64,000 nt of DNA from Streptomyces sp. NBC_00513 (GCF_041431415.1 NZ_CP107845.1:2604001-2668000); one strand, 5' to 3'. Shown: positions 1-8,856, numbered from the stretch's first letter. Notes: a model not told the origin generated them from the sequence alone. Program-made: numbers and translations.

Positions 1-818
1 CCGTCCGTTCCGTTCCCGGAAACATCCGCCGGCCCGAGTACGTGGGCAAGCCCGCGCCCACTCCGTACACCGGACCGGAGGTGCAGAGCGTCGAGACCAT
101 CGAGGCCATGCGCATCGCCGGCCGGATCGCCGCCCAGGCGATGGAGGAGGCCGCCAAGCACATCGCGCCGGGGGTGACCACCGACGCGCTCGACAAGGTC
201 GCCCACGAGTACATGTGCGACCACGGGGCCTATCCCTCGACGCTCGGCTACCGGGGATTCCCCAAGTCCCTGTGCTCCTCCGTCAACGAGGTCATCTGTC
301 ACGGCATCCCCGACTCGACCGTCCTGCGCGACGGCGACATCGTGAACCTCGACGTGACCGCGTACATCGGCGGCGTCCACGGCGACAACAACGCCACCTA
401 CCTGTGCGGGGAGGTGGACGAGGAGTCGCGCCTGCTGGTGGAGCGCACCCGCGAGTCCTTGAACCGCGCCATCAAGGCGGTCAAGCCCGGCCGGCAGATC
501 AACATCATCGGTCGGGTCATCGAGTCGTACGCGAAGCGCTTCGGCTACGGCGTGGTCCGGGACTTCACCGGGCACGGCATCAGCACGTCCTTCCACTCCG
601 GCCTGATCGTCCCGCACTACGACAGCCCGCACGCCACCACGGTCATCGAGCCCGGCATGACCTTCACGATCGAGCCGATGCTCACGCTCGGCACCCACGA
701 GTACGACATGTGGGACGACGGCTGGACGGTCGTCACGAAGGACCGCAGGCGGACCGCGCAGTTCGAGCACACGCTGGTCGTGACCGACACGGGAGCGGAG
801 ATCCTGACGCTGCCCTAG
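1..818 (+). CDS. map: Type I methionine aminopeptidase (5' end outside window)
   Basis: Removes the initiator methionine from nascent proteins in the cytoplasm. The reading frame is open from base 3 (residues [16 protein letters not shown]) without a start before the window edge, so the real start lies upstream; the GTG at 42 is only an internal valine. The five metal ligands of the family are visible: Asp in NLDVT, Asp in HGDNNAT, His in TGHGIS, Glu in TIEPML and Glu in QFEHTL. The visible portion, about 270 residues, fits the roughly 285-residue actinobacterial form with its short N-terminal extension. No partner gene is visible upstream; the next gene is an iron-regulated heme oxygenase that looks transcriptionally separate. 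Confidence 0.95.
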   Translation, partial: VRSVPGNIRRPEYVGKPAPTPYTGPEVQSVETIEAMRIAGRIAAQAMEEAAKHIAPGVTTDALDKVAHEYMCDHGAYPSTLGYRGFPKSLCSSVNEVICHGIPDSTVLRDGDIVNLDVTAYIGGVHGDNNATYLCGEVDEESRLLVERTRESLNRAIKAVKPGRQINIIGRVIESYAKRFGYGVVRDFTGHGISTSFHSGLIVPHYDSPHATTVIEPGMTFTIEPMLTLGTHEYDMWDDGWTVVTKDRRRTAQFEHTLVVTDTGAEILTLP

Positions 819-870
819 TGGGAGGCCTCGGGGCCGGGCGAATTTTTACCGACAAGACGTCGGGAACACA

Positions 871-889
871 TTGACTTAGGCAAGCCTAA
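871..889. promoter_or_regulatory. Iron box (DtxR/DmdR1/IdeR type) before heme oxygenase
   Basis: The sequence TTGACTTAGGCAAGCCTAA matches about 14 of 19 positions of the DtxR/IdeR consensus TTAGGTTAGGCTAACCTAA. Inside it and one base beyond (874-891) lies an inverted repeat with 8-bp arms, ACTTAGGC-AA-GCCTAAGT. It is 71 bases upstream of the preferred heme oxygenase start, so iron-replete repression is the expected effect. Confidence 0.8.
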
Positions 890-960
890 GTACGAGGATC
901 GAGGTGTGGCGGCGATGCCGCCACGCCTTTTCTCATCCCCCGATCACTCGGAGGTCCGCG

Positions 961-1608
961 TTGGACGCCTTCTCCACGGTCATCCGTGTCGCCTCGCACG
1001 AGCAGCACACAGAGGCCGAGACCTCGACGTTCATGAGCGATCTGCTCGGCGGCCGGCTGGGCGTCGACGCCTACGCCCGCTACACCGAGCAGCTGTGGTT
1101 CGTGTACCGGGCCCTGGAGGACGCGGCCGAGTCCCTCAAGGACGACGCGGTCGCCGGGCCGTTCATCCGGCCCGAGCTGATGCGCCTGGCGGAGATCGAG
1201 CGGGACCTCGCGCACCTGCGCGGCCCCGGGTGGCGCGAGTCGCTGGTGGCGCTGCCGGCGACCGCGGCGTACGCGGCCCGGGTGGCCGAGTGCGCGGCCG
1301 ACTGGCCGGGCGGTTACGTGGCCCACCACTACACCCGCTACCTGGGCGACCTGTCCGGTGGGCAGATCATCCGGGACAAGGCCGAGCGCACCTGGGGCTT
1401 CGAGCGCAAGGGCGACGGCGTGCGCTTCTACGTGTTCGCGGACATCTCCAACCCGGCCGCCTTCAAGCGCACCTACCGCGAGCTGCTGGACGCGATCTCC
1501 GCGGACGATCTGGAGAAGCAGCGGATCATCGACGAGTGCAAGCGCGCCTTCGACTTCAACGGGGCCGTCTTCCGCGAGCTGGGCCAGGAGTTCCCGCTCA
1601 GCGCGTGA
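961..1608 (+). CDS. hmuO: Biliverdin-producing heme oxygenase
   Basis: Oxidatively opens heme to biliverdin, CO and Fe2+, releasing iron from imported heme in the cytoplasm. The 215-residue product has the family's proximal-histidine helix near residues 13-26 (His16 in EQHTEAE aligns with HmuO His20) and the distal-helix signature GDLSGGQ. The TTG at 961 is chosen because GGAGG at 950-954 lies 6 bases upstream and homologs start at this point; an upstream in-frame GTG at 904 would add 19 unlikely residues. An iron box precedes it. Context with HtaA and HmuTUV genes supports a role in heme-iron use. Confidence 0.93.
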   Translation: MDAFSTVIRVASHEQHTEAETSTFMSDLLGGRLGVDAYARYTEQLWFVYRALEDAAESLKDDAVAGPFIRPELMRLAEIERDLAHLRGPGWRESLVALPATAAYAARVAECAADWPGGYVAHHYTRYLGDLSGGQIIRDKAERTWGFERKGDGVRFYVFADISNPAAFKRTYRELLDAISADDLEKQRIIDECKRAFDFNGAVFRELGQEFPLSA

Positions 1609-1638
1609 GCGACGTCCGGGGCCGACCGGTGCACGAGA

Positions 1639-1674
1639 GGGAAGGGGCGGGCCCGCCGGGGTCCGCCCCTTCCC
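1639..1674. terminator. Bidirectional hairpin terminator between convergent genes
   Basis: A 12-bp perfect stem (GGGAAGGGGCGG / CCGCCCCTTCCC) with a 12-base loop lies between the 3' end of heme oxygenase and the 3' end of the PhzF-like gene. There is no T-tract, as is usual in Streptomyces. Confidence 0.7.
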
Positions 1675-1716
1675 CGTGTCCGGGGGCCGCGGCACTCGAT
1701 CGGGCCGGTCGGGTGC

Positions 1717-2406
1717 TCAGTTCCGGCCGGGGGGCCGGTTCCCGGCGGGGGCGAAGCGCACGCGTCCGCCGATCTCGACGGTGCCGTCCGGGCCGGGGGC
1801 GGTGAGGAGTTGGGAGCCGGCGCCCTGGGTGATGTTCAGCGCGCGGTTCAGTTGGGCGGTGAGCAGGATCGCCGCCGAGCCGGTGGCCTCGTCCTCGACG
1901 ACGACGCCGTCGGGGCGGCGCGGAAAGCCGCGGGCCCGGATCCGGCCCGCGGCCTCGTCCTCCCACGCCCACGCGTACAACCAGCCCTCGCCCGGCGGCG
2001 GGGCGGGCAGTTCCTCGACCTCGGCGGCGCAGGCGTACTGCTCGGTGCGCTTGCCCTCGACCCATTCGGGGCGGGCGGTGATCCAGGTGAACTCGCCGTC
2101 GTCGCGGGCCCAGACGGAGCCGACCGGCGGCTGGAGTTCCTCGATGTCGAGCAGCCAGGCGAGGCCGACCAGCGGGTGCCCGGCGAAGGCGAGCCGCGCG
2201 CCGGGGGTGCGGATGTCGACGACCCCGCGTTCGGGGTCGTCGACGAACACCGTCTCGCTGTAGCCGAGTTCGGCGGCCAGCGCCTGCCGGGACGCGTCAT
2301 CCGGGCAGGTGCGGCCGTCGCGGACGACTCCGAGCAGGTTGCCGTACCGGCCGTCGCCCGCGCAGAAGACCTTGAGCACGTCGAGATCGTTCACGCGGGC
2401 ATTCAA
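1717..2406 (-). CDS. PhzF-family isomerase-like protein
   Basis: Member of the PhzF/diaminopimelate-epimerase-like fold, a family of isomerases with mostly unknown substrates. Family landmarks are present in order: GYSETVFV (catalytic Glu region, near residue 50), FAGHPLVG (near residue 75) and VEDEATGSAA (near residue 175). At 229 residues it is shorter than the usual 260-290. It lies in the middle of the iron island, reading in the same direction as the HtaA gene whose stop codon is 7 bases from its start, so cotranscription with htaA is likely. The actual substrate cannot be inferred. Confidence 0.8.
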   Translation of the reverse strand: MNARVNDLDVLKVFCAGDGRYGNLLGVVRDGRTCPDDASRQALAAELGYSETVFVDDPERGVVDIRTPGARLAFAGHPLVGLAWLLDIEELQPPVGSVWARDDGEFTWITARPEWVEGKRTEQYACAAEVEELPAPPPGEGWLYAWAWEDEAAGRIRARGFPRRPDGVVVEDEATGSAAILLTAQLNRALNITQGAGSQLLTAPGPDGTVEIGGRVRFAPAGNRPPGRN

Positions 2407-2413
2407 GCATGGC

Positions 2414-3979
2414 TCAGCCCTGGGTCACGCGCCGCCTGCGGGCGATGAGGACGGCGCCGGCGCCGGCCGCGATGACCGCGCCGGAGGCTCCGAGCAGGGC
2501 TCCGGCCGGGATCTCGGCGCCGGTGGAGGCGAGGTTGCCGCCCGCGCTCCCGCCGACGGTGCCACCGCCGACGGTGCCACCGCCGACCGTGCCCGTACCG
2601 CCGGTGGTGCCGGTGCCGCCCGAGGTCGAACCGCCGGTGGTGGAGCCGCCGGTGGCGTCGGGGGCGGTGACGTCCTTGTCCACGGACACGGTGAGGTTGA
2701 CGTCGTCGATCCGGTCACCGGGCGCGTAGCCGTCCTGGTAGACGGGGGTGGTGGAAGGCTCCCGGAGGAACGCGGCGGCGCCCTGTTCGGTCAGTGCCGT
2801 GCGGACGCCGTTCAGGGCGAGCAGGCCCTTGCCGGTCTTGTAGTCGGCCTTCGCCAGGTCGAGCGTGGCGAAGGGGACGTTGGTCTTCGTGCCGGCGGCG
2901 GTCTTCACGTCCAGGACCAGGGTGCCCTTGGCGCCCTGGGTGTCGATGCGGACATTGCCGAAGGTCATGTCGATGCCGTGGGCCGCGTACTGGAAGCGCA
3001 GGTTGCCCTCGAAGGAAGCATTCAGCTTGCCCTTCTTCGTGTCGAGGGTGCCCTTGCCCCCGGCGAAGGAGAAGGTGCCGTCGCTCGCGACGGCGCCGCC
3101 CGCCGGGGTGATGGAGCCCGCGGACTGGACGTACTTGCGGAAGGACGCCTTGACGCCCCACTTGAGCCTGCCGCTCCGGATCTGCTGGGCGCCGTCGGCC
3201 GGGGCGCCGGAGGAGGTCGAGGGCTTGGGGCCCGTCGAGGTGGACGGCTTGGGGCCCGTGGACGTCGTCGGCTTCGTCGAGGTCGTCGGCTTGGGATCCG
3301 TGGAGGTCGAGGGCTTGGGGTCCGTGGACGTGGACGGCTTGGGGTCCGTGGAGGTCGAGGGCTTGGGGTCGACCGGGGGCTTGCCGAACTCCAGGGCCGC
3401 CGTCAGCGCGTCTCCCGGCTGGTCCTTGTAGCCCGGGTAGTCGAGTTGCTCGGCGGCTTCCGCGGTGAGGACCGTCCCCAACTTGTCCATCTGCGGGCCG
3501 GCGAAGGCCACGGTCGCGAACGGGACGTTCTGCGTGAGCGTGCCGTTCTTCTTCACGTCGACGACGAGCTTCCTCGTGCCGGTGTCGAAGCGCGGGTTGC
3601 TCAGGGTGATCTCGAAGTGGTGCGCGGTCGACTTGAAGGTGACGCTGCCCTTGAAGGCGGCGGTCACGATGTGGGCGCCGCTGGGGATGTACTGGCCGGT
3701 GGGGGCGCCGAAGCGGAAGGTGCCGTCCGCGTTCTTCGTGGCGCCGTCGGCGACGGTGATCTCGCCCTTCGCGACGGTGGTGACGTAGGTGCGGAAGGTC
3801 TCCTTCACACCCCAGTCGAGGGTGCCCTTGACGATCGGCCACGGCGCGGTGGAGTCCGCGGCGACGGCGGCCGGGGCGGAGACCGCCGCCGTCGCGGGCA
3901 GGACGAGGGCGGTGGCGCCGAGGGCGGCGGCGGTGGCGATGGCGGCCGCGATGGCGATCGGTCGGCGGTGGGACGACAT
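2414..3979 (-). CDS. HtaA-domain heme-binding surface protein with LAxTG sortase signal
   Basis: Predicted cell-wall-anchored heme receptor. The order is: signal peptide (about residues 1-38), first HtaA/CR domain (about 45-205, starting near LDWGVKETF), a linker of DPKPSTST-type repeats (about 205-260), second HtaA domain (about 262-435, starting near LKWGVKASF), a Gly/Thr-rich spacer, then LASTG near residue 483, a hydrophobic stretch and RRRR. LAxTG is the class E sortase motif of Streptomyces. The ATG at 3979 is preferred over 4003 because AGGAG lies 9 bases upstream and it gives a clean signal peptide. Its partner HtaA gene lies just upstream in the same direction. HtaA domains in Corynebacterium bind heme through Tyr/His ligands, so a heme-capture role is inferred. 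Confidence 0.88.
   Translation of the reverse strand: MSSHRRPIAIAAAIATAAALGATALVLPATAAVSAPAAVAADSTAPWPIVKGTLDWGVKETFRTYVTTVAKGEITVADGATKNADGTFRFGAPTGQYIPSGAHIVTAAFKGSVTFKSTAHHFEITLSNPRFDTGTRKLVVDVKKNGTLTQNVPFATVAFAGPQMDKLGTVLTAEAAEQLDYPGYKDQPGDALTAALEFGKPPVDPKPSTSTDPKPSTSTDPKPSTSTDPKPTTSTKPTTSTGPKPSTSTGPKPSTSSGAPADGAQQIRSGRLKWGVKASFRKYVQSAGSITPAGGAVASDGTFSFAGGKGTLDTKKGKLNASFEGNLRFQYAAHGIDMTFGNVRIDTQGAKGTLVLDVKTAAGTKTNVPFATLDLAKADYKTGKGLLALNGVRTALTEQGAAAFLREPSTTPVYQDGYAPGDRIDDVNLTVSVDKDVTAPDATGGSTTGGSTSGGTGTTGGTGTVGGGTVGGGTVGGSAGGNLASTGAEIPAGALLGASGAVIAAGAGAVLIARRRRVTQG
3214..3370. repeat. Degenerate ~24-bp tandem repeat encoding the HtaA linker
   Basis: On the minus strand this tract encodes consecutive DPKPSTST-like octapeptides with small changes (one unit is shortened). 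The underlying 24-bp units are near identical, so copy number may vary between strains and alter the distance between the two heme-binding domains. Confidence 0.75.
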
Positions 3980-4048
3980 GACTGAGTACTCCTGAAAGGG
4001 CAACGGGGGCGACGGGGGGTGTGGCGGGGTGCGGGCGAGGCGGGGGTG

Positions 4049-5476
4049 TCACGGCTGCGCGTCGGCGGAGCCCGAGGGCTCCGAACCGGACGCGGCCGTA
4101 CGGCGCTTGCGCAGGACGAGGAAGATCGCGCCGGCGGCCAGGCCCAGCAGGACCAGGACGAGGGCGACGTACGGCCCGACGGACGAGTCCTTCTCGGCCT
4201 CGGCCTTCGGGGGCGCCTGGGAGGCGGCGGCCGCGGGCGCCCGGGAGGGCGACGGCGAGGCCGTGGAGCCCAGGTCGGGCAGGGCGGGAAGCTTGGCGTT
4301 GGCGTCGAGGGCGACGGAGAGCGAGACGGGGTCCATCTCGGTGCCGGCCTTGTACATGGCGTTGAAGGCCTGGGAGCCGCCCTCGGTGAGGGTGGCCGGG
4401 GCTTCGGTGAGGGTGGCGAGGCCGCCCTCGGTCTTGAGTGCCTTGGCGTCGAACTCGACGAGCGCGACGGCGTTCCTGGTCTCGGTGGGGGTGACGACGT
4501 CGGCGGTGAGGACGCCCTTGCCGCCGTCGACCTTGACGTTCACCTTGCCGAGGGTGAGGTCGAGGTGGGCGCCGGTGAACCGGACGGTGCCGGCGAACGC
4601 CGCGTCAAGGGTGCCCTTCCCGCCGTCGTACGTGCCCTTGCCCTGCGGGAAGCGGAACAGCGCGCCGCCGTCCTGGGCGCCTTCGGCCAGGGTCCACTTG
4701 CCCTGCCCGACGGAGCCGGTGACGTACTCGCGGAAGGTGCGCCGGACGCCCCAGTCGACGGCGGCGTCGGTGAAGGCGCCCGCGGCCTGCGGAGCCTGCG
4801 GACTCCGGGCCGGGGCGCCGGCCTGCGTACCGGGCGTCGCGCTCTGCTCGGCGGGGGCCTTGACGTCGACGGACAGCGAGATCGGGTCGAGTCGGGTGCC
4901 GGCGGTGTAGTAGCCGGCGAAGGACTTCGCGCCTTCCGCGGTCAGGGTGGTCGGGACGTTCGTGAGGGCGATCGGGCTGCCGCCGCCCTTCATGTCGATG
5001 CCGGCGAGGCCGAGGGTGGCGAAGGGGACCTGGGAGGCCGTGCTGACGGCCCCGGTGTCCTTGGCCTTGCCGGCGACGTCCACGTAGAGGGTGCCGCGGC
5101 CGCCGGAGATCTTGACGGTGGGGCGGCTGACGGTGAGGTCGAGTTCGTACGACCCGTCGGACTTCTGGTGGCCCTGGAAGGTGACCCCGCCGGTGAACGC
5201 GGCGCCGAAGGAGCCGGAGTCGGGGTCGTAGGAGCCGGTCGCGGAGTGGAAGCGGAACAGGCTGCCGCCGACGGTGGCGGCGCCGCTCTTCAGCTTGAAT
5301 CCGCCTTTCGAGATGGGGCCCGTGACATAACTCTGGAAGGACGATTTGATGCCCCAGTCGAGTCGCCCTCCCTGCACGGTGCGGTCGGCCGCCTGGGCGG
5401 CGGTGGCCGGGAGCAGGGCCCCCAACATGGCCGCCAACACGGCGACCGCGAACGCACGGACAGGTCTTGCGGGCAT
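4049..5476 (-). CDS. HtaA-domain heme-binding membrane-anchored protein
   Basis: 475 residues: signal peptide ending near AQAA (residue 29), HtaA domain one (about 33-195, starting near LDWGIKSSF), linker, HtaA domain two (about 230-400, starting near VDWGVRRTF), low-complexity Ala/Pro spacer, then a C-terminal transmembrane helix (about 433-455) followed by RKRR and a polar tail. Unlike its neighbour it has no LPxTG/LAxTG motif, so it is membrane rather than wall anchored. It probably passes heme toward HmuT. An almost perfect iron box lies just upstream at 5503-5521, shared with the divergent hmuTUV. The GTP-independent family function, heme binding, is inferred from domain identity. Confidence 0.88.
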   Translation of the reverse strand: MPARPVRAFAVAVLAAMLGALLPATAAQAADRTVQGGRLDWGIKSSFQSYVTGPISKGGFKLKSGAATVGGSLFRFHSATGSYDPDSGSFGAAFTGGVTFQGHQKSDGSYELDLTVSRPTVKISGGRGTLYVDVAGKAKDTGAVSTASQVPFATLGLAGIDMKGGGSPIALTNVPTTLTAEGAKSFAGYYTAGTRLDPISLSVDVKAPAEQSATPGTQAGAPARSPQAPQAAGAFTDAAVDWGVRRTFREYVTGSVGQGKWTLAEGAQDGGALFRFPQGKGTYDGGKGTLDAAFAGTVRFTGAHLDLTLGKVNVKVDGGKGVLTADVVTPTETRNAVALVEFDAKALKTEGGLATLTEAPATLTEGGSQAFNAMYKAGTEMDPVSLSVALDANAKLPALPDLGSTASPSPSRAPAAAASQAPPKAEAEKDSSVGPYVALVLVLLGLAAGAIFLVLRKRRTAASGSEPSGSADAQP

Positions 5477-5502
5477 GACGGGCCCCTCCAGGGTCTGGCC
5501 AA

Positions 5503-5521
5503 TAAGGTTAGGCTAACCTAA
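5503..5521. promoter_or_regulatory. Iron box shared by divergent htaA and hmuT promoters
   Basis: TAAGGTTAGGCTAACCTAA matches the DtxR/IdeR/DmdR1 consensus at 18 of 19 positions, the best such site in the window. It is between the start of the minus-strand HtaA gene (5476) and the plus-strand hmuT gene, so one site could control both directions. Confidence 0.92.
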
Positions 5522-5532
5522 GCTACCTGCTG

Positions 5533-5552
5533 CCGGGGGGGGAACCCCCCGG
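5533..5552 (+). other. GC hairpin in the hmuT leader
   Basis: An 8-bp perfect stem CCGGGGGG / CCCCCCGG closes on a GGAA loop, between the iron box and hmuT. It ends only 11 bases before the upstream TTG candidate start (5564), which argues for the later GTG start of hmuT. It may merely stabilise the leader. Confidence 0.5.
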
Positions 5553-5611
5553 TCGCCAGAACTTTGAAGAACATTCAAGAACTCCAGTCGGACGATCAGG
5601 ACGGTGCCTTC

Positions 5612-6643
5612 GTGCCTACGCCCGCCGCGTCATCCCGCTTCCCCCGTCTCGCGTCCGTCGCGGCCTCGTTGGCCCTGGCACTCACCGCGCTGACGGGCTG
5701 CGGAGGTACGGCCACCCCTGCGGGCTCCCCCGCCCACACCGGCGCCGCGGCGGCCGCCCCCGACCGGGTGGAACCCCTCACCCCGTCACCGACGCCCGCC
5801 CTCCCGGTGACCGTGCCCTCGGCGGACGGCACATCGGTGACCATCGCCTCGGCGGACCGCGTGGTCCCGCTCACCGGCAGCCTCAACGAGATCGTCCACA
5901 CCCTGGGGCTCGGCGACCGGGTCGTCGCGCGGGACATCACCGCCACCTTCGAACAGGCCGCCAAGCTGCCGGTGGTGACACGGGCACACGACGTGTCGGC
6001 CGAGAGCGTGTTGTCGCTGCGTCCCACGCTGGTGATCGCCGAGACCACCACCGGACCCGCCGAGGCGATCGGGCAGATCCGCGACGCGGGCATCCCGCTG
6101 CTGGTCGTCGCCCCCGCCAAGACGCTGGACGACGTACGGAAGCGGATCGACACCGTCGCCGGCGCGCTCGGCGTCAAGGACGCCGGGACCCGGCTCAACG
6201 GGCGCACCGCCGACCGGATCGCCACCGCCCGCGAGGGCATCCCCGCCTCCGCGGCCGGCAAGAGGCCCCGGGTGGCCTTCCACTACCTGCGCGGCACCGC
6301 CTCCGTCTACCTGCTGGGCGGTTCCGACTCCGGCGCGGCCTCGCTGCTGGAGGCGGCCGGCGCCGTGGACACCGGCAAGGAGTCCGGGCTCGGCAAGGAC
6401 TTCACCCCGATCACCAGCGAGGCGCTGGCGGCGGCGGCGCCCGACGCGATCCTGGTGATGCGCAAGGGCCTGGAGTCCGTGGGCGGCGTGGACGGCCTGG
6501 TGAAGATCCCCGGTGTGGCCCAGACGCCGGCCGGCATGGACCGCCGCGTGGTCTCCGTCGACGACGGGGTGCTCCTCAACTACGGCCCCCGTACCGACCA
6601 GGTCCTCACCTCCCTGATCTCCCAGCTCTACGGCAAGGCCTGA
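5612..6643 (+). CDS. hmuT: Heme ABC transporter substrate-binding lipoprotein
   Basis: Extracytoplasmic lipoprotein that would receive heme from the HtaA proteins and deliver it to HmuUV. From GTG 5612 the product has 343 residues, with an Arg-containing n-region, a hydrophobic core and lipobox LTGC, then a class III periplasmic-binding (TroA/BtuF-like) body of two lobes. An alternative TTG at 5564 adds 16 acidic residues and sits against a hairpin, so it is less likely. hmuU begins two bases after the stop. Assignment to heme rather than siderophore rests on neighbours: HtaA genes, heme oxygenase and the iron box. Confidence 0.88.
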   Translation: MPTPAASSRFPRLASVAASLALALTALTGCGGTATPAGSPAHTGAAAAAPDRVEPLTPSPTPALPVTVPSADGTSVTIASADRVVPLTGSLNEIVHTLGLGDRVVARDITATFEQAAKLPVVTRAHDVSAESVLSLRPTLVIAETTTGPAEAIGQIRDAGIPLLVVAPAKTLDDVRKRIDTVAGALGVKDAGTRLNGRTADRIATAREGIPASAAGKRPRVAFHYLRGTASVYLLGGSDSGAASLLEAAGAVDTGKESGLGKDFTPITSEALAAAAPDAILVMRKGLESVGGVDGLVKIPGVAQTPAGMDRRVVSVDDGVLLNYGPRTDQVLTSLISQLYGKA

Positions 6644-6644
6644 T

Positions 6645-7778
6645 GTGACCGTCTCCCACGAGCCCCCGCGCGCGGGCGGCTCCTCGACGCCGACCGTGAC
6701 GCCCGCGACGCCCGCCGCGCCCGCCGCGCCCTTGAAGGGTCCTGCCCGCAGGCTGCCCACCGCCCTGATCCTGACCGTCGCCCTGGTCGTGACGCTGGTC
6801 GTGCTGGCGCTGGTCTCCGCGGGCGTGGGCGCGTACCGGATCCCCGTCGGGGACGTACTCGCCTCCGTGCAGCACCGCGTGGGCCTCGGCGGGGCCGCCC
6901 TCGACCGGGTCGGCGAGAGCGTGCTGTGGAACGTACGGCTGCCCCGCGTCGCGCTCGCCCTGCTGGTCGGCTCCAGTCTCGGCTGCGCCGGCGCCCTGAT
7001 GCAGGGGGTGTTCGGCAACCCGCTCGCCGAGCCGGGCGTCATCGGCATCTCGGCGGGCGCAGCCGTCGGCGCGGTCGCCGCGATCGGACTGGGTCTCACC
7101 TTCCTCGGGAACTGGACCGTCACCGCCTGCGCCTTCGTGGCGGGTCTGATCACGGTCGGCTCCGTGTACCTGCTGTCCCGCAACGGCGGCAGGACCGAGG
7201 TCGTCACGCTGATCCTGACCGGCATCGCCGTCAACGCCTTCGCGGGCGCCCTGATCGGCCTGTTCGTCTTCTTCGCGGACAGCGGCCAGGTCAACCAGAT
7301 CACCTTCTGGCAGCTCGGCTCCCTCGCCCAGGCCACCTGGCCCAAGGTGCTCGCCGTCCTGCCCTGCGCCCTCGCCGGCCTGCTCGTCGCCCCCTTCCAC
7401 GCCCGCAAGCTCGACCTGCTGTCCCTGGGCGAGCGACCGGCCCGGCACCTCGGCGTGGACGTGGAACGGCTGCGGCTGGCCCTGATCCTGGTCGTCGCGC
7501 TGCTGACCGCGGCGGCCGTGGCTGTGGCGGGCATCATCACCTTCGTCGGGCTGCTCGTCCCGCACCTGCTGCGGATGGCGAACGGCCCCGGTCACCGCTT
7601 CCTGGTCCCGGGCAGCGCCCTCGCCGGGGCCGTGGTCCTGGTCGCGGGCGACCTGGCCGCGCGGACGCTCGCGCAGCCCGCCGAACTGCCGTTGGGCGTG
7701 CTGACCGCGCTCATCGGCAGCCCGTTCTTCTTCTGGCTGTTGCGCCGGACCCGACGCAAGCAGGGAGGCTGGGCGTGA
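6645..7778 (+). CDS. hmuU: Heme ABC transporter permease (FecCD family)
   Basis: Inner-membrane permease, 377 residues, with a Pro/Ala-rich cytoplasmic N-terminus and about nine to ten predicted membrane helices. The family-diagnostic stretch GALMQGVFGNPLAEPG appears near residues 112-127, and the GLLVPHLLR segment near residue 305. The GTG start is one base after the hmuT stop, and its own stop overlaps the hmuV start (GTGA), indicating translational coupling in hmuTUV. Confidence 0.9.
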   Translation: MTVSHEPPRAGGSSTPTVTPATPAAPAAPLKGPARRLPTALILTVALVVTLVVLALVSAGVGAYRIPVGDVLASVQHRVGLGGAALDRVGESVLWNVRLPRVALALLVGSSLGCAGALMQGVFGNPLAEPGVIGISAGAAVGAVAAIGLGLTFLGNWTVTACAFVAGLITVGSVYLLSRNGGRTEVVTLILTGIAVNAFAGALIGLFVFFADSGQVNQITFWQLGSLAQATWPKVLAVLPCALAGLLVAPFHARKLDLLSLGERPARHLGVDVERLRLALILVVALLTAAAVAVAGIITFVGLLVPHLLRMANGPGHRFLVPGSALAGAVVLVAGDLAARTLAQPAELPLGVLTALIGSPFFFWLLRRTRRKQGGWA

Positions 7779-8602
7779 TCACCCTCTTCCGCCGGACCCG
7801 CCGGAGCATCCCCGTCCGGCCCGAGCCCGGCACGCCGTACGCCGAGGCCGTGGACCTGCACGTGCGTCTCGGGCAGCGCGAGGTGCTCGCCGGCATCGAC
7901 CTGACCGCCCGGGCCGGCGAGGTGCTGGCCCTGGTGGGACCGAACGGCGCGGGCAAGTCCACGCTGCTGGCCGCGCTCTGCGCCGACCTGCCGGCCGCGT
8001 CGGGGACCGTACGGATCGACGGGCGCCCGGTGGGTGACTGGTCGGCGCCCGATCTGGCCCTGCGCCGCTCGGTGCTCCCCCAGTCGGCCGCGCTGTCCTT
8101 CCCCTTCCCGGTGGAGGACGTCGTACGAATGGGCCGCGCGCCCTGGGCCGGCACCCCGCTGGAGGAGGACGACGAGGAGGCGGTGACCCGGGCCATGGCC
8201 GCGACCGAGGTGACCGACTTCGCGGGCCGCCCGTTCTCCGCGCTGTCCGGCGGCGAACGCGCCCGGGTCGCGCTCGCCCGGGTGCTGGCCCAACGGGCCC
8301 CGCTGCTACTGCTCGACGAGCCGACCGCCGCCCTGGACCTGCGCCACCAGGAGCTGGTGCTGCGGATCTGCCGGGAGCGGGCCGCGGCCGGGGACGCGGT
8401 GGTCGTCGTCCTGCACGACCTGGGCCTGGCGGCGGCGTACGCCGACCGGGTGGCGGTCCTGCACGACGGGCGGATCGCGGTGGACGGGCCGCCGTCCGAG
8501 GTGTTCGAGGACGGCCTGCTGAGCCGGGTCTACCGGCAGCCGGTGGAGGTGTTCCCGCACCCGCGCGGCGGGGCGCCGCTCGTGGTTCCGGTCCGCGGCT
8601 GA
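7775..8602 (+). CDS. hmuV: Heme ABC transporter ATP-binding protein
   Basis: 275-residue ATPase that powers HmuU. Walker A GPNGAGKST (near residue 56), signature LSGGERARV (near residue 158), Walker B LLLLDEPTAALDL and the switch histidine in VVLHDLG are all intact, so it should be active. The GTG at 7775 overlaps the hmuU stop by four bases. Length is typical for HmuV/FecE. Last gene of the heme importer operon. Confidence 0.9.
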   Translation: MITLFRRTRRSIPVRPEPGTPYAEAVDLHVRLGQREVLAGIDLTARAGEVLALVGPNGAGKSTLLAALCADLPAASGTVRIDGRPVGDWSAPDLALRRSVLPQSAALSFPFPVEDVVRMGRAPWAGTPLEEDDEEAVTRAMAATEVTDFAGRPFSALSGGERARVALARVLAQRAPLLLLDEPTAALDLRHQELVLRICRERAAAGDAVVVVLHDLGLAAAYADRVAVLHDGRIAVDGPPSEVFEDGLLSRVYRQPVEVFPHPRGGAPLVVPVRG

Positions 8603-8796
8603 GCCGCCTGCCCCGGCCTGTCGGTGATGATCACGGGCCGTGCGGCGGCCGGGCCGGCGCCTTCCGTCGCGCGGGACGCGAAGCCCCGCTTGACCCCGGC
8701 TTGACCCGGCCATGGGGTCGTCATGGAGGGGTCGTGACGGCCTCGTGTCCGGCGGTGGAAGGTGAGAGCTGTATCACTGGACTGTCGGGTATGAGT

Positions 8797-8829
8797 GAGG
8801 TAAGCCTCGGTTAAGTTAGGTCCGCCTCA
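8797..8829. promoter_or_regulatory. Iron-box region before efeO (one or two sites)
   Basis: The element at 8811-8829 begins TTAAGTTAGG and ends GCCTCA, matching about 13 of 19 consensus positions. Immediately upstream, GAGG-TAAG-CCTC (8797-8808) repeats the half-site spacing. Two overlapping weak boxes could bind two DmdR1 dimers. It ends 27 bases before the efeO start. Confidence 0.65.
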
Positions 8830-8856
8830 CCAGCCCTTACCTCGCCAGGAGCCTCC

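Noticed and set aside
2309-3985. Long plus-strand open frame opposite the HtaA gene
   Set aside because: It is Gly/Arg/Val low complexity from high-GC antisense, has no domain, and the minus strand has clear HtaA domains and a sortase signal.
4019-5521. Plus-strand open frame opposite the second HtaA gene
   Set aside because: Shadow of the minus-strand gene with biased composition and no ribosome site.
5564-5611. TTG start for hmuT with a 16-residue extension
   Set aside because: It lies 11 bases from a strong hairpin, adds acidic residues before the signal peptide and has no ribosome site.
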